Positions 16,104 through 25,583 of a DNA stretch of 36,454 bases are shown here, piece by piece. Positions within the stretch are counted from its first letter, which is position 1. Each line of letters starts with the position of its first letter. This stretch comes from Urechidicola sp. (GTDB taxonomy: Bacteria > Bacteroidota > Bacteroidia > Flavobacteriales > Flavobacteriaceae): positions 1-36,454 of the forward strand of contig JAQRMW010000179.1 in assembly GCA_028599075.1 (NCBI GenBank), written 5' to 3'. A program made the position numbers and the translations under genes. Under the pieces are notes generated by a model. It was given only the letters and a program-made list of their open reading frames with translations, was not told the origin of the DNA and did no database searches.

Positions 16104-17113
16104 GTAATGAACGCGGATTTATGGACAAAATTTGGCTCTTTTTCAAGGGCTTGTCTATGGGTGCTGCAAATAAAGTTCCAGGAGTTTCGGGTGGTACAGT
16201 TGCATTTGTCCTAGATTTCTATGAAGAGCTAATTTACTCTTTTAAGAAGGTAAATGTAAATGCTTTTAAATTACTTTTCTCTGGGCGTTTCAAATCTTTT
16301 TACCAATATACCAACGCAACATTTTTGCTTCTTGTAATGGGTGGCAGTATGTTTAGTTATTTTAGTGTTTCAATTGTTTTAGATTTTTTGATTCGGAATT
16401 ATGAACTCTATGTTTGGTCAGCTTTTTTTGGTATGGTTCTAGGTTCTATTTATTATATAGGAAAGGATTTTAATGACTTTTCTACCAAGAATATTTTATC
16501 CATTATTATAGGAATTGTTATTGGAGTTTCTATTAGTTTAATGAGTCCAGCAAAAGAAAATGACAACCTTTGGTTTGTTTTTTTCTGTGGGATAATTGGT
16601 GTTAGCGGTATGACCCTGCCTGGGTTGTCTGGATCATTTATTTTAATTCTATTAGGAAACTATGTTTTGTTACTGGTAGATTCTGTAAACATGCTTTACA
16701 AAACAATTATCGATATTTTTTCTGGTAACTTTGATTTTTTTCAAGATGCAGTAAGGATGCGTTACCTTAAAATTGTTGCAGTGTTTACTGGTGGTTCAGC
16801 CTTTGGATTAGTAGTTACATCGCACATTTTAGGTTATGTTTTAAAAAGATGGCATCAAATAGTCACAGCTATTATTATCGGGTTTATTACCGGGTCTCTC
16901 GGAATTGTTTGGCCTTGGAAAAGAGAAATTTACAAAACAGAGAACGGACTGTTATTACACGATTTTAACGGAGACAAAGTCATAGAAAATTACCAGCGTT
17001 ATATGCCTGATATAACTCTGAAAGAAACATGGATAGCTGTAATTTTTATTTTAGTAGGTGTTGGTTTATTATTGGTTTTAGACCAATATTCAAAAAGGAC
17101 AAAAGCAAGTTAG
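16100..17113 (+). CDS. DUF368 membrane protein, second copy
   Basis: 337 residues, again polytopic, with GLSMGAANKVPGVSGGTVAF near 15-34 and VSGMTLPGLSGSFILILLGN near 171. Compared with the first copy it replaces the Asp of GAADVVPG with Asn. Paralogous but clearly diverged from its neighbour, so the pair may be a heterodimer or have split functions (inference). It starts inside the stop codon of the first copy and ends 1 bp before aroE. Confidence 0.9.
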   Translation: MSNERGFMDKIWLFFKGLSMGAANKVPGVSGGTVAFVLDFYEELIYSFKKVNVNAFKLLFSGRFKSFYQYTNATFLLLVMGGSMFSYFSVSIVLDFLIRNYELYVWSAFFGMVLGSIYYIGKDFNDFSTKNILSIIIGIVIGVSISLMSPAKENDNLWFVFFCGIIGVSGMTLPGLSGSFILILLGNYVLLLVDSVNMLYKTIIDIFSGNFDFFQDAVRMRYLKIVAVFTGGSAFGLVVTSHILGYVLKRWHQIVTAIIIGFITGSLGIVWPWKREIYKTENGLLLHDFNGDKVIENYQRYMPDITLKETWIAVIFILVGVGLLLVLDQYSKRTKAS

Positions 17114-17114
17114 T

Positions 17115-17861
17115 ATGAGTGAAAGAACAAAATTTGGATTGGTAGGTAAAAACATTTCTTATTCTTTTTCTAAGGGATATTTTTTAAAGAAGTTTGAGGA
17201 TTTAAAATTATTAAATCTTTCCTATCGCAATTTTGACATTCCAGAAATTGAAGAATTTCCTTTTCTGATTTATCATAAAGAAGAGGAATTCAGAGGCTTT
17301 AATGTGACAATTCCTTACAAGCAGTCTATTATGCGGTATTTATCAGAAATTGATAATGATGCCAAAAAAATAGGAGCAGTAAATACCATTAAAATAAACG
17401 ATGATAATGAATTGATTGGTTACAACACCGATATTTATGGATTCGAAAATTCGTTGTTGCCACTATTAAAGCCGCATCATAGAAATGCTTTAATTCTAGG
17501 AACAGGTGGTGCATCGAAAGCTATTGCTTTTGTATTAGACAAATTAAATATTGAATACCAATTTGTGTCAAGAACAAAATCTGGGCAAACTATTTCTTAT
17601 GCTGATTTAACCCAAGAAGTAATAGAAAGCCATCAACTTATTATCAATTGTACCCCTTTAGGTACACATCCTAAGATTGAAAGTTGTCCAGAAATCCCAT
17701 ATCAGTTTTTAACCGAGCATCATTTTTTATATGATTTGATTTATAACCCATCAGAAACTACTTTCCTTAAAAATGGATTAAAGAAAGGGGCTATTATAAA
17801 AAATGGTTTAGAAATGTTAGAATTACAAGCTGAAAAATCTTGGGAGATTTGGAGCACTTAG
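17115..17861 (+). CDS. aroE: Shikimate dehydrogenase
   Basis: NADPH-dependent reduction of 3-dehydroshikimate to shikimate. 248 residues, slightly shorter than the E. coli enzyme. The shikimate site shows ISYSFSKGYF near 14-23, catalytic K69 in FNVTIPYKQ, N90 in GAVNTI and D106 in GYNTDIYGF. The NADP-binding Rossmann loop is LGTGGASKAI near 146. ATG 17115 follows the DUF368 stop by 1 bp, so it is co-transcribed with the membrane pair. Confidence 0.95.
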   Translation: MSERTKFGLVGKNISYSFSKGYFLKKFEDLKLLNLSYRNFDIPEIEEFPFLIYHKEEEFRGFNVTIPYKQSIMRYLSEIDNDAKKIGAVNTIKINDDNELIGYNTDIYGFENSLLPLLKPHHRNALILGTGGASKAIAFVLDKLNIEYQFVSRTKSGQTISYADLTQEVIESHQLIINCTPLGTHPKIESCPEIPYQFLTEHHFLYDLIYNPSETTFLKNGLKKGAIIKNGLEMLELQAEKSWEIWST

Positions 17862-18019
17862 TTAAAAGTATCAAAAAAAACCTTTATTTAAATTTATACC
17901 ACAGATTGTACGCAACTTTTTGCTTAAGTTTGTATCTAATAGTATAAAGCTTGATTGAACTGTAAGTTAAGATCAATTTTTAGACTTAGTGAATATTGGA
18001 CCTTTAAACATTACAAAAA

Positions 18020-19960
18020 ATGTTAGACGAAAAAAATGAGAATCTTCCAGAAGTGAGTGAAGATGTACAATCAACAGAATCAGAAAACAATTCTGAACCA
18101 ACAAACAAAGAAGAAGTTACTGTAGTTTCAGACGACTCTAAAGATACAACAGAAGAAGAAGAAGTTGTGAGTCAAATCGATGACGATATTGCCCATGCTT
18201 CTGAGAAGTCAGGTGAAGAGGATGAACAGCTAGAAACGGCTAAAGAGTCACTGCCAGAATATTCTAAAATGGGACTTGAGGATTTGGTTGCAAGTTTTGA
18301 AAAGCATATAAAAGAACTTCCGGTTAAAAAAATCAACAATCATTTTAATGCAATTAAAGATTCTTTTAATTTGCAATTTTCGAAAATTTTAGCTGAAAAA
18401 AAAGCTGCCTTTTTGGCTGAAGGTGGTGAGAGTATTGATTTTAGTTACTCCAATCCATCTAAGATAAAATTCAATGAATTAAGTAAAGAGTATCGCGATA
18501 AGCGTACAAAGTATTACAAAGATTTAGAGTCAAAACTTAATGATAATTTAGAATTGCGATTTATTTTAATTGAGCAATTAAAAGATTTGATTGAGAATGC
18601 AGAGCCTAAAACGATGTATAATAAGTTTAGGGATATTCAAGAACGTTGGAGAAAAATTGGTCCGGTAGCAAGAGAAAAATACAACGGAACATGGAGAACA
18701 TTCCATCATCACGTAGAGCGTTTTTATGATCTTTTGCATTTAAGTAATGACTTTAGAGATTTAGATTTTAAGCATAACTTAGAAGAAAAACTAAAATTAA
18801 TTCAACGTGTAGAGGCTTTGTCAGAAAGCAACGATATCAATTATTCTTTTAAGCAATTGCAAGTAATCCATAAAATGTGGAAAGAAGATGTTGGCCCCGT
18901 TGCAAAAGAGCATCGTGAAGATGTTTGGGAAAAATTTAGTGCTGCTACAAAAAAGATTCACGATAAAAGGCATGATTATTACAAAGGCTTAAAAGGGAAG
19001 TATCAAGAGAATGTTGCTAAGAAAAATGAAATTATTGAGCAAATAAAAAATATTGATACCAAAGGAAATTCTAAGCATAGCGATTGGCAAAAGAGTATTA
19101 AAGAGATTGAAGACTTGCGTCAGCAATTTTTTAAAGCAGGAAATGTTCCAAGGTCAGAGAGTGATAAAATTTGGAGAAAATTTAAAGAAGCAACTAAAAG
19201 TTTTAACCATGACAAGAATTCTTTTTACAAGAACGTAAAAGGAGAGCAACAAGAAAATTTGACCAAAAAATTGAAGCTAATTGAATTAGCAAATAGTAAT
19301 AAAGATAGTGAAGATTGGGATGCAACAACAGAATTGATGAAAAAGATTCAATCGGATTGGAAAAAAATTGGACATGTGCCAAGAAAAAATTCTGATAAAA
19401 TATGGAGTGAATTTAAAGCAGCATGTAATCATTACTTTGATAGATTTCATACTTTTAAAAATCAGGGCTCAAAAGAAGATCAGGAAGCTGTTAAAGCTAA
19501 GAAAGAATTTCTTGATAAGATGAAAGGAGAAGTTGCTACAATTGAAAAAGTTACTATGGAAATTGTTAAGAAATACATGGATGATTGGAAGGCATTGGGA
19601 AGTATTCCTTATAATTTAAGACATATTGAAGGGAAGTTTTCAAAAACATTGGACAAACTTTTTTCTCAACTTTCTGTAAGTAATAAAGAAAAAGAGATGA
19701 TGAAGTTTGAAAGTCAAATACAAGGTTTGTTAGCTCAAAAGAATTTGAGAAAACTAGATTCAGAGCAAATATTCTTAAGAAAAAAGATGGATGAAGCGGT
19801 ACGTGAAATTCAACAATTAGAAAATAATATGAGTTTCTTTTCTAATGCAGATTCGAAAAACCCATTACTTAAAAATGTGATGAAAAATATTGAAGATCAT
19901 AAAGAGAACCATGCAATATTAAAAGCAAAATTAAATTATGTAAGTCAGCTCGATTATTAA
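18020..19960 (+). CDS. DUF349 repeat protein
   Basis: 646 residues. The first 80 or so are very acidic (E/D/S/T-rich, low complexity). Five DUF349 repeats follow at about 75-residue spacing, each with a W-x5-G-x-[VI]-P/A-like core and a downstream aromatic helix: WRKIGPVAREKYNGTW near 210, MWKEDVGPVAKEHREDVW near 285, KAGNVPRSESDKIW near 370, DWKKIGHVPRKNSDKIW near 445, and a weaker DWKALGSIPYNLRH near 521. The rest is charged coiled-coil. No enzymatic motif. Function unknown; a scaffolding or nucleic-acid-linked role is speculative. Confidence 0.9.
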   Translation: MLDEKNENLPEVSEDVQSTESENNSEPTNKEEVTVVSDDSKDTTEEEEVVSQIDDDIAHASEKSGEEDEQLETAKESLPEYSKMGLEDLVASFEKHIKELPVKKINNHFNAIKDSFNLQFSKILAEKKAAFLAEGGESIDFSYSNPSKIKFNELSKEYRDKRTKYYKDLESKLNDNLELRFILIEQLKDLIENAEPKTMYNKFRDIQERWRKIGPVAREKYNGTWRTFHHHVERFYDLLHLSNDFRDLDFKHNLEEKLKLIQRVEALSESNDINYSFKQLQVIHKMWKEDVGPVAKEHREDVWEKFSAATKKIHDKRHDYYKGLKGKYQENVAKKNEIIEQIKNIDTKGNSKHSDWQKSIKEIEDLRQQFFKAGNVPRSESDKIWRKFKEATKSFNHDKNSFYKNVKGEQQENLTKKLKLIELANSNKDSEDWDATTELMKKIQSDWKKIGHVPRKNSDKIWSEFKAACNHYFDRFHTFKNQGSKEDQEAVKAKKEFLDKMKGEVATIEKVTMEIVKKYMDDWKALGSIPYNLRHIEGKFSKTLDKLFSQLSVSNKEKEMMKFESQIQGLLAQKNLRKLDSEQIFLRKKMDEAVREIQQLENNMSFFSNADSKNPLLKNVMKNIEDHKENHAILKAKLNYVSQLDY

Positions 19961-19980
19961 AAATTAGTTGACTGAAAAAA

Positions 19981-20007
19981 AAATGCCCTCAGATTCTGAG
20001 GGCATTT
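19981..20007. terminator. Bidirectional terminator between convergent genes
   Basis: Arms AAATGCCCTCAG (19981-19992) and CTGAGGGCATTT (19996-20007), 3-nt loop, with an A-run before and a T-run after. It serves the DUF349 gene on the plus strand and the ftsH-lipid operon on the minus strand. Confidence 0.92.
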
Positions 20008-20027
20008 TTTTTATAAAGCTATATAAG

Positions 20028-20642
20028 TTATTTCAACTCAGTAAAGCCTACATCTATAATAACTGTATTCCAAGTTTTACTAATTCCGTCATCACCTGCG
20101 TGTAAATCTAAACAAGCTTTATTTAAGCTTTCAATAGCATTTTGACTATTCCAATTATCTAGATCTATTTTTCCTTTAATAGAAACTCCATTATTATTAC
20201 TTTTAAATTTAATAGGGATATCACTTGTAATTCCATTCATGTTTAAATGAATGACACCGTCTTTATCATCGGTAATTGTAATTGATCCAGATAATAGTTC
20301 TGTATTCTCCATTACCCCAAAAAAGAATTTTTGAAGTTTACTGTCACGTTCATCATTGTCAGTAAAAATACTGCTAACTGGAACTGAAAATTCTAAACCA
20401 TTTAAGAAATCTATTACTGATTTTCCTGAAGTTTTATTGAGATCAACCTTGTTAAATTGCCCTTTTACAGCAACTTTATCTGTAGTTTTAAAAGCCACCC
20501 AATTCATTTTTATTGAGGAATCATCAATTGAAAATTCATTTGAAACTTTAATGGCATCATCAACTTTTTTTGACTCTTTTTTACAAGAAAAAATGCCAAT
20601 ACTAATAAAAAGTATAATTAAGATAATTTTTGAATTCTTCAT
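20028..20642 (-). CDS. YceI-like lipoprotein
   Basis: 204 residues with a lipoprotein signal (MKNSKIILIILFISIGIFSC, Cys20 as the lipid-attachment site). The body resembles YceI-type lipocalin-like proteins: IKMNWVAFKTTDKVAVKGQF near 44-63, FSVPVSSIFTDNDERDSKL near 86, HLNMNGITSDIPIKFK near 131. YceI proteins bind isoprenoid-like lipids. The start overlaps the stop of the acyl-CoA-binding protein gene by 4 bp, so it is the last gene of the lipid/membrane operon. Confidence 0.8.
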   Translation of the reverse strand: MKNSKIILIILFISIGIFSCKKESKKVDDAIKVSNEFSIDDSSIKMNWVAFKTTDKVAVKGQFNKVDLNKTSGKSVIDFLNGLEFSVPVSSIFTDNDERDSKLQKFFFGVMENTELLSGSITITDDKDGVIHLNMNGITSDIPIKFKSNNNGVSIKGKIDLDNWNSQNAIESLNKACLDLHAGDDGISKTWNTVIIDVGFTELK

Positions 20643-20914
20643 GTTTTAGGTTTTAAGTATTTGTTTACCAATTTTATATATTCCTTTTTGGCTTCTTCTT
20701 CGGTAAGGTGGTTTAATTGATACCAAGCATGTTGCTTAAAGGCATTTCTAAGTGGCTGTTCGCCTTCTTCTGATTTTCTTCGGTATTTATTTCCTTTGGT
20801 GGCCTGCTTAAAATGAGCGTAAAAATGGAGCATTATGTCTGGCGGTAATTTAATATCTGTTTCATTTGCAATTTTTAATGCTTCTTCAAATTTTGTATTT
20901 AAGTCTTTCTTCAT
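20639..20914 (-). CDS. Acyl-CoA-binding protein
   Basis: 91 residues, the usual ACBP length. The family pattern is clear: LPPDIMLHFYAHFKQATKGN near 23-42, a basic loop RRKSEEGEQPL, and KQHAWYQLNHLTEEEAKKEY near 61-80 for the fourth helix. It binds medium- and long-chain acyl-CoA esters in the cytosol. Placement between psd and the YceI-like gene fits lipid metabolism. Confidence 0.93.
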   Translation of the reverse strand: MKKDLNTKFEEALKIANETDIKLPPDIMLHFYAHFKQATKGNKYRRKSEEGEQPLRNAFKQHAWYQLNHLTEEEAKKEYIKLVNKYLKPKT

Positions 20915-20943
20915 TTAACTATTTCAAAGTTATAAAAAAGAAT

Positions 20944-21594
20944 TTATAAGTTCGCAATTATTTGCTCACCACCTTTTACTTTTTGATTTAAAACGACATC
21001 AATTTTGGTGTTTAAAGGTAAGAAAATATCAACTCTAGATCCAAATTTAATAAAGCCTGCATCTTCACCTTGTACTGCATTACCATCTTTTTTAGCGTAG
21101 TTTATAATTCGTCTTGCAGCAGCTCCTGCAATTTGACGGTACAATATTTTTCCGACAGTTTTATTTTCAACCACTACAGTTGTTCTTTCATTTTCTGTGG
21201 ATGATTTAGGATGCCACGCAACTAAATATTTGCCTGGGTGATATTTGCTAAAAATAACATTTCCTCCGATAGGGTATCGTGTAACATGCACATTTAATGG
21301 CGACATAAAAATAGAAACTTGTATCCTTTTATCCTTAAAAAATTCTGGTTCAAATACTTCTTCAATTACAACCACTTTTCCGTCAACAGGGGCAATTATT
21401 TGATGCTCATTAAGGATTGTATTTCTTTTTGGGTTTCTGAAAAATTGTAATACTAAAGCAAACAGAATAAGAAATAGGGTAGATGTAGAAAGTCTTAACC
21501 ATTCTATTTCAATGAATTTATCAATTGTTAAAACAGCTATCAGTAAAATAGCCGAAGCAATCAATATAATTTTATATCCTTCTTTATGAAACAT
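20944..21594 (-). CDS. psd: Phosphatidylserine decarboxylase family protein
   Basis: Converts phosphatidylserine to phosphatidylethanolamine. A TTG codon at 21651 opens the frame earlier, but that part overlaps cdsA; ATG 21594 (MFHKEGYK), 1 bp after the cdsA stop, gives 216 residues. Two hydrophobic helices fill residues 8-48. Motifs are IAPVDGKVVVIEE, MSPLNVHVTRYPIGG and, near the C-terminus, IKFGSRVDIFLP, where the G-S bond is the expected self-cleavage site producing the pyruvoyl group. This matches the short Psd-type proteins. Confidence 0.93.
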   Translation of the reverse strand: MFHKEGYKIILIASAILLIAVLTIDKFIEIEWLRLSTSTLFLILFALVLQFFRNPKRNTILNEHQIIAPVDGKVVVIEEVFEPEFFKDKRIQVSIFMSPLNVHVTRYPIGGNVIFSKYHPGKYLVAWHPKSSTENERTTVVVENKTVGKILYRQIAGAAARRIINYAKKDGNAVQGEDAGFIKFGSRVDIFLPLNTKIDVVLNQKVKGGEQIIANL

Positions 21595-21595
21595 T

Positions 21596-22408
21596 TTAAA
21601 TGATTTGTAAATAAATAAAAATGAATGGCGCAGCAAAGATAACACTATCAAATCTATCTAAAAAACCACCATGGCCAGGAATAAAATTACTACTGTCTTT
21701 AATGCTCGCTTGTCTTTTAAACATCGATTCTATCAAATCTCCAAGAACTCCAAAAACGCTAACTAGTAAGGCAATAACCAACCATTGAATTAGTGAAAGC
21801 TCTATAAAATACTGCGCTATAATGTAACTTGCTATAAAGCAAAAAACCATTCCTCCAATAAAGCCTTCTACAGTTTTATTGGGTGATATAACTTTAAATA
21901 ATTTCACTCGCCCAAAGTTTTTTCCAACAAGATATGCAAAAGTATCATTGGTCCAAATTAAAATGAACACACCTAAAATTACAGTTTTTGCATAATTAAA
22001 GTCATTGTGTAAAAAAGGTATTTGAGCCATTAGTACAAAAGGAATGACAATATAAACAACCGATAAAAAGATTCTCCCTAAATGGCTTACTATTTCTTCT
22101 TTCTTTGCTAAAAGTATCCAAGCAAATGAGCAGAATACTGTTAGAAACAATGTGACTCCAACATAGATAAAAATAGTTCGTGATGGTACATCTTCAACAT
22201 TTAAGATATTGCCAAAAATAAAAGCTAGAATTCCGATGATATATGGAAATACACTTTTAAGTTGAATCATTTTAGTGAATTCATATAAGCAAAAAAGCAT
22301 CACTATAAAAAAGAGACTTAAAAAAGTAATTTTACTGTAAAGAATCGAGAAAATTAAAACACCTAAATAAATACTTCCAGAAATTAAACGCGATAAAAAA
22401 TTACTCAT
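21596..22408 (-). CDS. cdsA: Phosphatidate cytidylyltransferase
   Basis: Makes CDP-diacylglycerol from phosphatidic acid and CTP in the inner membrane. 270 residues with about seven hydrophobic helices. The C-terminal signature is present: SPNKTVEGFIGG near 175, then GDLIESMFKRQASIKDSSN near 223 and IPGHGGFLDRFDS near 243, including metal-binding aspartates. It sits between the LUD-domain gene (1 bp) and psd (1 bp), so CDP-diacylglycerol and phosphatidylethanolamine steps are coupled. Confidence 0.95.
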   Translation of the reverse strand: MSNFLSRLISGSIYLGVLIFSILYSKITFLSLFFIVMLFCLYEFTKMIQLKSVFPYIIGILAFIFGNILNVEDVPSRTIFIYVGVTLFLTVFCSFAWILLAKKEEIVSHLGRIFLSVVYIVIPFVLMAQIPFLHNDFNYAKTVILGVFILIWTNDTFAYLVGKNFGRVKLFKVISPNKTVEGFIGGMVFCFIASYIIAQYFIELSLIQWLVIALLVSVFGVLGDLIESMFKRQASIKDSSNFIPGHGGFLDRFDSVIFAAPFIFIYLQII

Positions 22409-22409
22409 T

Positions 22410-22997
22410 CTATAAATCTTCTAATAAAAGCAAATATAAGTTTTTAGAATTGTTTGTGCCGTAATTTAGAAAATTATCTTCGGTAGTATTTAGGTTGTAA
22501 TTCTTAATGGGGCTAATATTAGTAGGTAAATCTTTGCCATACTTAATTTTGATTCCTGTTAAGCTTTCGTCTTTGCTTTTCACAATTTGACTTGTAGTTG
22601 CAAAGACAATAAAATCCTTTGTTAATGAGGCTAATTTTTTATCTTCTAGTTGGTTAGATGAGAAAAGAAGGCTTCCGTTTTCAGAAATTAAGAACTCGCA
22701 GTCTGTAAAAAAAGGCAAATCATTATTGAATTCATTTTTAATTTTAGACTTCAATGAGCTGATAAATGGATTTAGATCTGCATTTTTAGTAGAAATTATA
22801 TCCCAATTATTTTCTTCTAAAATATGTTGCAAGTTTTTCGTGACATCCTTTTTACTTTGACAATACAAAAACTTACCACCTAATTTTATAAAATTATGTA
22901 CAAAAGAATCATCTAGTGACAACTCTACTTGTTGTTCCTTTAATCCTTCTTGTTTTTTATCTTCAAGACTTTTAAATATCTTCTTTAAAAACTTCAT
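22410..22997 (-). CDS. LUD domain protein (LutC/YkgG-like)
   Basis: 195 residues. The central and C-terminal parts fit the LUD/LutC fold: FFTDCEFLISENGSLLFSS near 101-119, LTKDFIVFATTSQIVKS near 130, LEDL at the C-terminus. The classic LutC sequence features are weak and no LutA or LutB partner is adjacent, so lactate oxidation is not supported. It lies between ftsH and cdsA; this arrangement is familiar to me from flavobacteria, but its role is unknown. Confidence 0.7.
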   Translation of the reverse strand: MKFLKKIFKSLEDKKQEGLKEQQVELSLDDSFVHNFIKLGGKFLYCQSKKDVTKNLQHILEENNWDIISTKNADLNPFISSLKSKIKNEFNNDLPFFTDCEFLISENGSLLFSSNQLEDKKLASLTKDFIVFATTSQIVKSKDESLTGIKIKYGKDLPTNISPIKNYNLNTTEDNFLNYGTNNSKNLYLLLLEDL

Positions 22998-23028
22998 TGT
23001 TAATTGGGGTTGTTTGTGAAGTTAGGAT

Positions 23029-25098
23029 TTATTTTTTATCTTCTGATGATTCTGTTTCAGATTCAACAATTTTTTTATTTTCTTTTTCTGTTTTTTCTTC
23101 AGTTTCTTTTTCTGAATCAACTTTAGATTCGCTTTCTATATTCTTTGGAGTAACTTTCTTTTTCACTTTTTCTTCAACTACAAAAGGGCGTTTTCCAAAA
23201 ATTGTTTCTAAGTTGGCCTTAAAGATAACCTCTTTTTCTAATAAAACTTCAGCTAACTCTACCAATTTATCTTTGTGAGTTGTTAAAATATCAATTGCAC
23301 GTTGGTATTGCTTTTCAATAATCTTAGAAATTTCTTGGTCAATTATTTTTGCAGTTTCTTCACTATATGGTTTGGTAAAACCATAGTCACTCTGTCCTGA
23401 TGAATCATAATAAGTAAGGTTACCAACTTTTTCATTCAACCCATAAACCGTCACCATCGCTCTTGCTTGTCGTGTAATTTTTTCTAAATCATTTAAAGCA
23501 CCAGTTGATATTTTGTTAAAGATAATTTTTTCGGCAGCTCTCCCAGCGAGTGTTGCACACATTTCATCCAACATTTGTTCAGTACGAACAATTTGACGTT
23601 CTTCTGGTAAATACCAGGCAGCACCGAGAGATTGCCCTCTTGGTACAATAGTAACTTTTACGAGGGGAGCAGCGTGTTCTAAAAACCAACTAGCAGTAGC
23701 GTGTCCTGCTTCATGATAAGCAATTGTTTTCTTTTCAGTTACCGTCATGATTTTATTTTTCTTTTCTAGTCCGCCAACAATCCTGTCAACTGCATCTAAG
23801 AAATCTTGATGATGTACTGCTTTTTTACTAACTCTTGCAGCAATTAAAGCAGCTTCGTTACATAGGTTTGCAATATCAGCTCCAGAAAATCCCGGAGTTT
23901 GTTGTGCTAAAAATTCTAAGTCAACATCTTTGTGTAATTTCAATGGTTTGATATGTACATCAAAAATTTCTTTACGCTCATTTAAATCTGGTAGGTCAAC
24001 ATAAATCTGACGATCAAATCTACCTGCACGCATTAAAGCTTTATCTAAAACATCAGCTCTGTTAGTAGCTGCTACAACAATTACGTTGGTGTCAGTTCCA
24101 AAACCATCCATCTCAGTTAATAACTGATTTAAAGTGTTTTCACGTTCGTCATTACCACCTGTCATATTGTTTTTGCCACGTGCTCTACCAATGGCATCAA
24201 TTTCATCAATAAATATAATTGAGGGTGATTTTTGTGCTGCTTGTTTAAACAAATCACGAACTCTTGAGGCTCCAACACCCACAAACATTTCAACAAAATC
24301 TGAACCTGATAATGAAAAGAACGGGACATCAGCTTCACCTGCAACGGCTTTAGCTAACAATGTTTTTCCTGTTCCTGGAGGTCCTACTAATAAGGCTCCT
24401 TTCGGAATCTTACCTCCAAGCGAGGTGTATTTTTCTGGGCTTTTTAAGAAATCAACTATTTCTTGAACCTCTTCTTTTGCGCCTTCTAGACCTGCAACAT
24501 CTTTAAATGTAGTTTTTACTTTTTGGTCTTTATCAAATAATTTTGCTTTCGATTTTCCGATACTAAAAATCTGACCAGCTCCACCGCCTCCTCCAGCTCC
24601 ACCAGACATACGGCGCATAAAAAATATCCAAAGTCCTATTAATAAAATAAATGGCAACCAACCTAATAGCTCTCCTAAAATGTTAGGTTTTGTATCATTT
24701 TTTCTGTCAAAATCTAAATTTAGCTCAGATTTTTGAGAAACTAAATGATTTTCAAAATTTTGTAAATCACCAAAATCATACGTATAATGTGGCGCACTCG
24801 CATCTTTTAATAATGATGGTTTATTTACATCTTTATGTTTGTCTTTAGTAAGTACATCAGCTTTTAAAGTGATATAAGCAACATCTTTGTTAATGATTGA
24901 TATCTTGTCAATATCATTATCAGCAAGCATGGTGTTGAAATCATTTTCTGATAATTCATTAGTAATATTACTAGCACCTTTCATCAATTGAAAGCCAATA
25001 AATAGGGCAAGAACAATTCCGTAAATCCAATACGAATTGAATTTAGGGATTTTATTTATTGGTTCTTTGGTGTTTTTATTTTGTGTCTTGTTACTCAT
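23029..25098 (-). CDS. ftsH: ATP-dependent zinc metalloprotease FtsH
   Basis: Membrane-anchored AAA+ protease for damaged membrane proteins and regulatory substrates. 689 residues: TM1 at 24-40, periplasmic region, TM2 at 143-160, a Gly-rich linker at 166-174, Walker A GPPGTGKT at 239-246, Walker B IIFIDEID at 294-301, second region of homology [20 protein letters not shown] near 343-362, and the zinc site HEAGH at 462-466. The last 45 or so residues are lysine/glutamate-rich. It follows rsfS by 34 bp. Confidence 0.98.
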   Translation of the reverse strand: MSNKTQNKNTKEPINKIPKFNSYWIYGIVLALFIGFQLMKGASNITNELSENDFNTMLADNDIDKISIINKDVAYITLKADVLTKDKHKDVNKPSLLKDASAPHYTYDFGDLQNFENHLVSQKSELNLDFDRKNDTKPNILGELLGWLPFILLIGLWIFFMRRMSGGAGGGGGAGQIFSIGKSKAKLFDKDQKVKTTFKDVAGLEGAKEEVQEIVDFLKSPEKYTSLGGKIPKGALLVGPPGTGKTLLAKAVAGEADVPFFSLSGSDFVEMFVGVGASRVRDLFKQAAQKSPSIIFIDEIDAIGRARGKNNMTGGNDERENTLNQLLTEMDGFGTDTNVIVVAATNRADVLDKALMRAGRFDRQIYVDLPDLNERKEIFDVHIKPLKLHKDVDLEFLAQQTPGFSGADIANLCNEAALIAARVSKKAVHHQDFLDAVDRIVGGLEKKNKIMTVTEKKTIAYHEAGHATASWFLEHAAPLVKVTIVPRGQSLGAAWYLPEERQIVRTEQMLDEMCATLAGRAAEKIIFNKISTGALNDLEKITRQARAMVTVYGLNEKVGNLTYYDSSGQSDYGFTKPYSEETAKIIDQEISKIIEKQYQRAIDILTTHKDKLVELAEVLLEKEVIFKANLETIFGKRPFVVEEKVKKKVTPKNIESESKVDSEKETEEKTEKENKKIVESETESSEDKK

Positions 25099-25132
25099 CT
25101 ATATGTTTTAAGAGGATGATTTAGTCGGTTAA

Positions 25133-25498
25133 TTAGGCAGTGATTACAGTTATTTTTGCATCACCCCAAAGGCTTTCAATGTCGTAAAATTCGCGGATGT
25201 TTTTCTGAAAAATATGAACAACTACGTTTACATAATCCATTAAAACCCATTCAGCATTAGCTTCTCCTTCAATATGCCAAGGCTTGTCTTTTAGTTCTTT
25301 GCTTACTAATTTTTGAACCGAACCTGAAATGGCATTCACTTGTGTGTTAGAATTTCCTGTGCAAATTATAAAGTAGTCTGTAACGGTATTTTCAATTTCT
25401 CTCAAATCAAATAACTGAATATCCTCACCTTTAACTTCTTCAATTCCTTTAATTATTGCAGTTATCAATTCATCTGCACTCACGTATTTTTTTGTCAT
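25133..25498 (-). CDS. rsfS: Ribosome silencing factor RsfS
   Basis: 121 residues, Iojap/RsfS family. Shows FDLREIENTVTDYFIICTGNS near 24-44, PWHIEGEANAEWVLMDYVNVVVHIF near 78-102 and the final REFYDIESLWGDA. The protein binds ribosomal protein L14 and blocks subunit joining in slow growth. First gene of the operon leading into ftsH. Confidence 0.95.
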   Translation of the reverse strand: MTKKYVSADELITAIIKGIEEVKGEDIQLFDLREIENTVTDYFIICTGNSNTQVNAISGSVQKLVSKELKDKPWHIEGEANAEWVLMDYVNVVVHIFQKNIREFYDIESLWGDAKITVITA

Positions 25499-25520
25499 TA
25501 AAAAATGTTTAGTTTTGCTG

Positions 25521-25528
25521 CAAAGTTA
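25521..25528 (-). promoter_or_regulatory. Possible -7 box for the rsfS-ftsH-lipid operon
   Basis: Minus-strand TAACTTTG matches TAnnTTTG 22 bp upstream of the rsfS ATG. The -33 element is not convincing. The spacer also holds the divergent birA start. Confidence 0.45.
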
Positions 25529-25583
25529 TTCTTTTTTTATATTAAAAGACATATAAAAATAACGATTGTAATATAATCTTTTT

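Noticed and set aside
21595-21651. TTG-initiated extension of psd into cdsA
   Set aside because: ATG 21594 lies 1 bp after the cdsA stop and starts family-like sequence; the extension has no conserved residues.
22997-23278. 93-codon plus-strand frame
   Set aside because: Lies wholly antisense to ftsH's low-complexity C-terminal region; serine/phenylalanine-rich translation of a lysine/glutamate stretch.
24134-24466. 110-codon plus-strand frame
   Set aside because: Antisense to the AAA+ core of ftsH; shadow of a conserved gene.
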